Source of the DNA: a virus
Virus record (IMG/VR): IMGVR_UViG_3300020119_000389
Location: 1 to 39,760 of that record
Length of the DNA: 39,760 nt
Direction: 5' to 3' (one strand)
The notes under the pieces are model-generated. The model was given only the letters and a program-made list of their open reading frames with translations, did not search any database and was not told the DNA's origin. Shown here piece after piece: positions 36,861 through 39,760 of the stretch. Every line of letters starts with the position of its first letter. The first letter of the stretch is position 1. The position numbers and the translations under genes are program-made.

Positions 36861-37024
36861 TTTTGCCACCTGTCTTTCATTCCGTAAATCTTGCGCATAG
36901 AGCTGATTGACATTAGAAGAGAGTTGCATGCATCTTCGGTTTCGTTCAGGAACTTGTTGAGAACCTGCCAGTCTTTTACAAATTCCTCTTGAACCTGTCT
37001 GTCTGGTTTTATATTCTTGTCCAT
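36857..37024 (-). CDS. First gene of the leftward early operon, 55 aa
   Basis: ATG at 37024 has AAGGA six bases upstream. An alternative ATG at 37048 lies against the GGGGG arm of a hairpin. Product is helical (QVQEEFVKDWQVLNKFLNET). Unknown function. Confidence 0.5.
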   Translation of the reverse strand: MDKNIKPDRQVQEEFVKDWQVLNKFLNETEDACNSLLMSISSMRKIYGMKDRWQK

Positions 37025-37050
37025 ACCGATTCCTTGTGTTGTTGACATTT

Positions 37051-37076
37051 CCCCCGAGGGGCTAAATCTTCGGGGG
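37051..37076. promoter_or_regulatory. GC-rich hairpin at the head of the leftward early operon
   Basis: CCCCCGA (37051-37057) pairs with TCGGGGG (37070-37076) around a 12-base loop. On the plus strand it is followed by ATTTTCTTTTTC and could end rightward transcripts; in leftward RNA its GGGGG arm is the ribosome site of the ATG at 37048 and would be hidden. Either role is possible. Confidence 0.5.
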
Positions 37077-37087
37077 ATTTTCTTTTT

Positions 37088-37163
37088 CTACTCAATTTCA
37101 TCTACTACCTGCCAACATTTAAGCCAGACCTCAGGGAGAATCCATCTTTCGATATGCCGTCAT
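37088..37163 (-). pseudogene. Frameshifted small gene remnant, leftward
   Basis: One frame reads MTAYRK from ATG at 37163; after a one-base shift at the AAA run the other frame reads RWILPEVWLKCWQVVDEIE to TAG at 37088-37090. The second part alone has stops just upstream and no start codon. It looks like a real protein end joined by an indel, either mutation or base error. Confidence 0.3.
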
Positions 37164-37204
37164 TATTGCCACACGTTCTTTTTTTCAGCAACAATTTTCT
37201 ATTC

Positions 37205-37272
37205 TTCATAGACAAATGTTCTGTATTCTCAAAATAAAACTGATTGACAATCAATAATCTTTTTAATATACA
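37205..37272. promoter_or_regulatory. Divergent early promoter region with palindromic operator
   Basis: Rightward: TTGACA at 37244-37249, 17-base spacer, TATACA at 37267-37272, a near-consensus promoter. TGATTG-A-CAATCA at 37241-37253 is a perfect palindrome covering the -35. Leftward (minus strand): TTGAGA at 37232-37227, 16-base spacer, TATGAA at 37210-37205. The palindrome is placed to control both and is the natural target of the Cro-like protein encoded next. Confidence 0.65.
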
Positions 37273-37351
37273 TCCTGTCGAAAGTTTTGTTGACCATGGA
37301 CAAAAAATTCAAAATTCACTATGTTTTGATCAAAGTTCATGGGAGAATAGA

Positions 37352-37618
37352 GTGGAAACAGAAAATTTGTTGAATAAATATTTGAAAGAAAGAGGACTCA
37401 AGTGCTCTGAATTTTCCAGACTCCTCAAATGCAAGTCGGGCTGTGTCTATAAATGGATTAACGGTACAGGCCGCCCGGCGCATCAGAATGCATGGAAAAT
37501 CCACAAGATGACCAAAGGTGAGATCCCAATCAGTTACTGGGGATACGCCATCATCAACGGGAAGATGAAGAGACTGGGAAATGAAGGGTTGTCTGAGGAA
37601 TGCTTTAAGCGGGATTGA
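37352..37618 (+). CDS. Cro-like HTH regulator, 88 aa (GTG start)
   Basis: I chose GTG at 37352: GGGAG lies seven bases upstream, and a longer frame would start inside the promoter. LLNKYLKERGLKCSEFSRLL followed by KCKSGCVYKWINGTGRPAHQ is a Cro/YdaS-type HTH (helix, turn, recognition helix with 'V-x-K-W' contact). First gene of the rightward early operon, behind the strong promoter with the palindromic operator. Likely represses one or both early promoters. No separate CI-type repressor or integrase is seen. Confidence 0.7.
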   Translation: METENLLNKYLKERGLKCSEFSRLLKCKSGCVYKWINGTGRPAHQNAWKIHKMTKGEIPISYWGYAIINGKMKRLGNEGLSEECFKRD

Positions 37619-38023
37619 ATGGTATATGTGTATGAAATCAGCGGCCCTCCGGTGCCATGGGCATCGCACAAAGGGACGGGCAGGAAGAGTTACAGTCCGC
37701 GATCTAGAGAAAAGAAAGCTGCCCAGTGGGAGCTATCAATTCAGCATGCTCACAGACCTCCCATTACAGGAGCGGTTAGGGTTGATTTTTTTTTCGAAGT
37801 GCCAGTTCCCAAATCTATGCCAAAAAGAGAAAGGCTCAAAATCGCTGCAGGGGAGAAGGTGTGGTGTACTAAACGGCCAGATCGTACGAACTACATCAAA
37901 CACATTGAGGACAGCCTCTCTGGCACGGTACTATCAGATGATAATATTGTTGTCGCTGGAGAAACTCAGAAGTACTATGCTAAAGGCAGCCCTCGAACGC
38001 TAATCCATATTCAGGAGCTTTAA
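37619..38023 (+). CDS. rusA: RusA-type Holliday junction resolvase, 134 aa
   Basis: ATG directly after the Cro-like stop. YEISGPPVPWASHKGTGRKS is the RusA N-terminus; KRPDRTNYIKHIEDSLSGTV with D88, D98 and the LSDDNIV aspartates form the metal site. The classical second Asp of P-D-x-D-N is Thr here (PDRTN), a variant I believe occurs in phage members. Resolves branched DNA made by Bet/exonuclease recombination and packaging intermediates. Confidence 0.85.
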   Translation: MVYVYEISGPPVPWASHKGTGRKSYSPRSREKKAAQWELSIQHAHRPPITGAVRVDFFFEVPVPKSMPKRERLKIAAGEKVWCTKRPDRTNYIKHIEDSLSGTVLSDDNIVVAGETQKYYAKGSPRTLIHIQEL

Positions 38024-38203
38024 ATGGAACTTACGCAGGAAGAGGTAGCTAAAGTTGTCTATGCATCTATCATTATGGCCATAAAAGATATGAGAGATAA
38101 TGGGATAGGGGATGATTATCATATCGGGTTTCCTGATTTTGTGACTATTGATGATTCTGTATATGAATTTATCTCGGCAAAGGAGAGATTGAAATGCCAT
38201 TGA
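38024..38203 (+). CDS. Hypothetical protein, 59 aa
   Basis: ATG immediately follows the RusA stop, with AGGAG seven bases upstream. [20 protein letters not shown] begins a helical protein; [20 protein letters not shown] follows. Overlaps the next gene by ten bases. No family recognised. Confidence 0.6.
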   Translation: MELTQEEVAKVVYASIIMAIKDMRDNGIGDDYHIGFPDFVTIDDSVYEFISAKERLKCH

Positions 38204-38331
38204 AATCTGGAAAATCAAAAAAGGTAGTCTCTTCCAATATTAGATCTGAAATGGAAGCTGGCAAGCCCCAAAAGCAGGCTGTAGCTATCGCCCTTTCCAA
38301 AGCTGGCAAGTCAAAGTCTAAAAAAAAGTGA
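38194..38331 (+). CDS. Small basic DUF6496-like protein, 45 aa
   Basis: ATG at 38194 with GGAGAG upstream. [20 protein letters not shown] then [20 protein letters not shown]: this short Lys-rich protein is very common in phages and is, from memory, the DUF6496-type family. Function unknown; nucleic-acid binding is likely from charge. Ends the rightward early unit before a 270-base gap. Confidence 0.75.
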   Translation: MPLKSGKSKKVVSSNIRSEMEAGKPQKQAVAIALSKAGKSKSKKK

Positions 38332-38600
38332 TCCAGTTATACTTTAATTTTTGGCCGGAGCCTGACACGCACACTGTTTAAGAGCTTGGGATTTTTGGGG
38401 CTGCAACCTACCCATAGCTTAAATCAGGGTTCATGGCTCCTGTCTTTTTCTCAATCTGCACCCCTTCACCCAGTTGTCTTTTTGCTGCCGCAAAAACCCA
38501 ACAAACAGTCAGGCAGCTCCGCTGTCCCTGAAAATATTCTGAACCCTCGCATTTCTTCTTGCTAAAAAAATACTTTCAGACAAATTCTTGTGATCGTATT
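38332..38600. other. Non-coding segment of unknown nature, about 270 bases
   Basis: No frame with a credible start spans it. It has many short open stretches on both strands, e.g. a 32-codon plus-strand frame at an ATG near 38450 and a longer minus-strand frame without a start. GCTGCC and GGCAGC 22 bases apart form an inverted repeat. It may hold a structured RNA or a decayed gene; I cannot say which. Confidence 0.35.
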
Positions 38601-38618
38601 TAAAATTTTAGGTTCACA

Positions 38619-38849
38619 TTGAGGCTGGAGACGCTCTACCACTCAAACCGGACCCACAAGCATTGCGCCAGGTATGACCGGCTGCATGACAGAATACCCA
38701 TCACATTTAACAAGTGGAAAGAAATGGAAAAGAAAATCAAAAAAATCGAGAAAGAAGAAAAACACCTCAGTAAAGAACTCAAAAAACATGAGAAAGCTGA
38801 CATGGTGTGCAAAATGGGCAAAAAAGCTGCCATGAAAAAGAAGAAGTAA
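38619..38849 (+). CDS. Basic coiled-coil protein, 76 aa (TTG start)
   Basis: TTG at 38619 has TAGG about seven bases upstream; the next in-frame ATG would remove the conserved-looking start. LETLYHSNRTHKHCARYDRL is followed by a Lys/Glu coiled coil (KEMEKKIKKIEKEEKHLSKE) and a Lys-rich end. TAAAATTTTA at 38601-38610 lies just upstream. Not named, but I have an impression of homologs in related phages. Confidence 0.5.
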   Translation: MRLETLYHSNRTHKHCARYDRLHDRIPITFNKWKEMEKKIKKIEKEEKHLSKELKKHEKADMVCKMGKKAAMKKKK

Positions 38850-38942
38850 CTTCTGTCTACCTACCTTCTCATCCTGATGGGCACAGCTTTAATCTGTTTG
38901 GAGTTCGTGCTCATCGTCATTTCATACATTTAGGAAAATCGC

Positions 38943-39173
38943 ATGTTTGAGCTGTCGATAAAAGTTTCCAATGAAGAGAAGAAATCTATTTCCAAACATC
39001 TTGTCTATCGGACAGATATATACCTGTCAGAACATGATGAGACTTTGTCTGCTCTGGTGAATAAAGCGAAAAAAGAGTTTCCGGGTGAGATCCAGGATGT
39101 GAAACTCACGATCCATTATTTCTGGGGTGAGGAAGAGGAAGAAGTTAGTAGTACGGGACCCTTGTCAGACTGA
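38943..39173 (+). CDS. Hypothetical protein, 76 aa
   Basis: ATG at 38943 with TAGGA upstream. MFELSIKVSNEEKKSISKHL, then TDIYLSEHDETLSALVNKAK and KLTIHYFWGEEEEEV: alpha/beta with an acidic end. Unknown. Ends head-on in the leftward zinc-finger gene with 29 bases of overlap. Confidence 0.55.
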   Translation: MFELSIKVSNEEKKSISKHLVYRTDIYLSEHDETLSALVNKAKKEFPGEIQDVKLTIHYFWGEEEEEVSSTGPLSD

Positions 39174-39354
39174 TCCCTTTTCTCAATATTCTATGGGATT
39201 CACCCATCCTGTCAAATAGCCGTCTTCTGGGGCGGCTGGCAATCGAGTTATATACCTTCTTGCACTCTTTGCACGGTGTCATTAGCCGTGCTGTCTGTTT
39301 ATTTCTTACAAATTCCCAATCGGCTTTTTCTTTTTTGCATGTAGTACAAAACAT
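39145..39354 (-). CDS. Zinc-finger-like protein, 69 aa, leftward
   Basis: ATG at 39354 with AGGAG six bases upstream. CTTCKKEKADWEFVRNKQ and CKECKKVYN give C-x2-C ... C-x2-C, then a basic tail (ASRPRRRLFDRMGESH). This is the small zinc-knuckle that often precedes or replaces HNH enzymes in phages; no HNH residues are present. Only leftward gene in its neighbourhood. Confidence 0.6.
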   Translation of the reverse strand: MFCTTCKKEKADWEFVRNKQTARLMTPCKECKKVYNSIASRPRRRLFDRMGESHRILRKGISLTRVPYY

Positions 39355-39373
39355 CAAAACTCCTGAATTTTTG

Positions 39374-39402
39374 TTGATAACTTATAGACAAATCCCTTAT
39401 CT
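39374..39402 (+). promoter_or_regulatory. Candidate promoter for the junction lipoprotein unit
   Basis: TTGATA at 39374-39379, 17-base spacer, TTATCT at 39397-39402, about 33 bases before the ATG at 39436. Confidence 0.4.
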
Positions 39403-39435
39403 TTCCATTTTCATGGTTTTCCACAGGAGGAACAT

Positions 39436-39606
39436 ATGCTCAAAACCCACATGTCACTTGTAGCGGCTTTAATCACCTGCACATCCTGCACATATAATAT
39501 CTCGATGGCGCACACGCAGGGAAGAGCAAATGATGTGATTGACGATAACCAGACACCAACCAGCACGATGACTGCCGATGTTCAGGTGCCTGTTAAGGCA
39601 ATTTAA
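39436..39606 (+). CDS. Small lipoprotein, 56 aa
   Basis: ATG at 39436 with AGGAGG. A short signal sequence (LKTHMSLVAALITCTSC) ends with a probable lipobox at TSC (C18) or ITC (C15). The mature peptide YNISMAHTQGRANDVIDDNQ is polar and ends with TADVQVPVKAI. I recall small lipoproteins with the same H-T-x-G-x-A-x-D-V-x-D pattern in other phages and bacteria. Followed by the membrane-anchored coiled-coil gene, together a possible envelope pair (spanin-like or exclusion). Start and length are well supported. Confidence 0.7.
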   Translation: MLKTHMSLVAALITCTSCTYNISMAHTQGRANDVIDDNQTPTSTMTADVQVPVKAI

Positions 39607-39624
39607 TAAAAAAGGAAGGAAGTA

Positions 39625-39760
39625 ATGGAATGGATTCAATTTGTCATATTTTTTTTAGGAGTTTTTGGACTATTCATCTGGAACAGAACTGAGTCAAGAT
39701 CTGATATTCGCCATATGGACAACAAGATGGATGCAAACCGTGAGCTTATCCATGCCATCC
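39625..39760 (+). CDS. Small membrane-anchored coiled-coil protein, 5' part (continues at base 1)
   Basis: ATG at 39625 with AAGGAAGG upstream. The frame (MEWIQFVIFFLGVFGLFIWN) runs off the window and continues at base 1, where ATT at 39634 equals base 1, to the stop at 205-207. See the entry at 1-207 for the whole 71-residue protein. Confidence 0.8.
   Translation, partial: MEWIQFVIFFLGVFGLFIWNRTESRSDIRHMDNKMDANRELIHAI
39634..39760. repeat. Terminal direct repeat, copy 2 (circle closure)
   Basis: Exact copy of bases 1-127; see the first entry. It shows that the molecule is circular or circularly permuted. Confidence 0.9.

Noticed and set aside
37244-37351. Upstream extension of the Cro-like gene from a TTG at 37244
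   Set aside because: It would begin in the -35 box of the best promoter in the window and lacks a ribosome site; GTG at 37352 has GGGAG at proper spacing.
38447-38545. Plus-strand 32-codon frame with a signal-like start in the orphan segment
   Set aside because: No ribosome site and flanked by stops in all frames; cannot be told from chance.
38600-38660. tRNA-like D-arm on the minus strand (GGTAGAGC within a GTTTGAGTGGTAGAGC stretch)
   Set aside because: No acceptor stem, T arm or paired anticodon stem could be built around it.

Overview
The window is a complete, circularly closed tailed-phage genome of about 39.6 kb, opened at an arbitrary point. Bases 1-127 reappear exactly as bases 39634-39760, so the unique circle is 39,633 bp and one small gene is cut by the window edges. 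A terminase, portal, scaffold, N4-gp56-type capsid protein, connector and nozzle proteins and ejection-type proteins, with no tape measure, sheath or major tail-tube gene, point to a short-tailed (podovirus-like) bacteriophage. Genes use the standard bacterial code, Shine-Dalgarno sites and many ATGA start/stop overlaps. The host is not given by the sequence. Several small families (the EMKDFH membrane peptides, the small lipoprotein and the short excisionase-like HTH) remind me of proteins from environmental chlamydiae and other amoeba-associated bacteria, but that is memory only.

Layout. Positions 39436 to 4512, across the junction: a rightward run of about 22 small accessory genes (membrane peptides, zinc ribbons, DUF551-like pair, a DUF2829/Tad2-like protein). 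Positions 4576-23690: packaging and virion genes, rightward: terS, terL, a sigma-region-4-like protein, portal, scaffold, capsid, two FCCH-type surface proteins, connector, nozzle and three probable internal or ejection proteins. Positions 24622-30527: at least four repetitive or beta-helical tail-fibre-like proteins plus a coiled-coil protein. Leftward islands interrupt this block at 5013-5396, 10342-11077, 11834-12273 (tRNA-Asn plus a nuclease-fold protein), 23681-24527 and 30502-30952. Positions 31072-32313 hold small membrane, secreted and unknown genes. Positions 32317-37024 form a leftward early block: a Cro-side operon with Bet annealing protein and YqaJ exonuclease, a triplicated small-protein family, and a replication-initiator-like gene carrying two iteron-like repeats inside its coding sequence. 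Positions 37244-38849 form a rightward early block: a strong sigma-70 promoter with a palindromic operator, a Cro-like regulator, a RusA resolvase and small genes.

How it works together. The phage carries its own recombination set (Bet, exonuclease, RusA) and one putative origin-binding initiator but no polymerase, helicase or primase, so it should depend on host replication. No integrase is seen. No endolysin or canonical holin is recognisable. The most noteworthy items are the in-gene iterons, the structured leader in front of the capsid gene, the 66-bp repeats flanking a 56-codon gene, and the leftward cassettes placed between structural modules.
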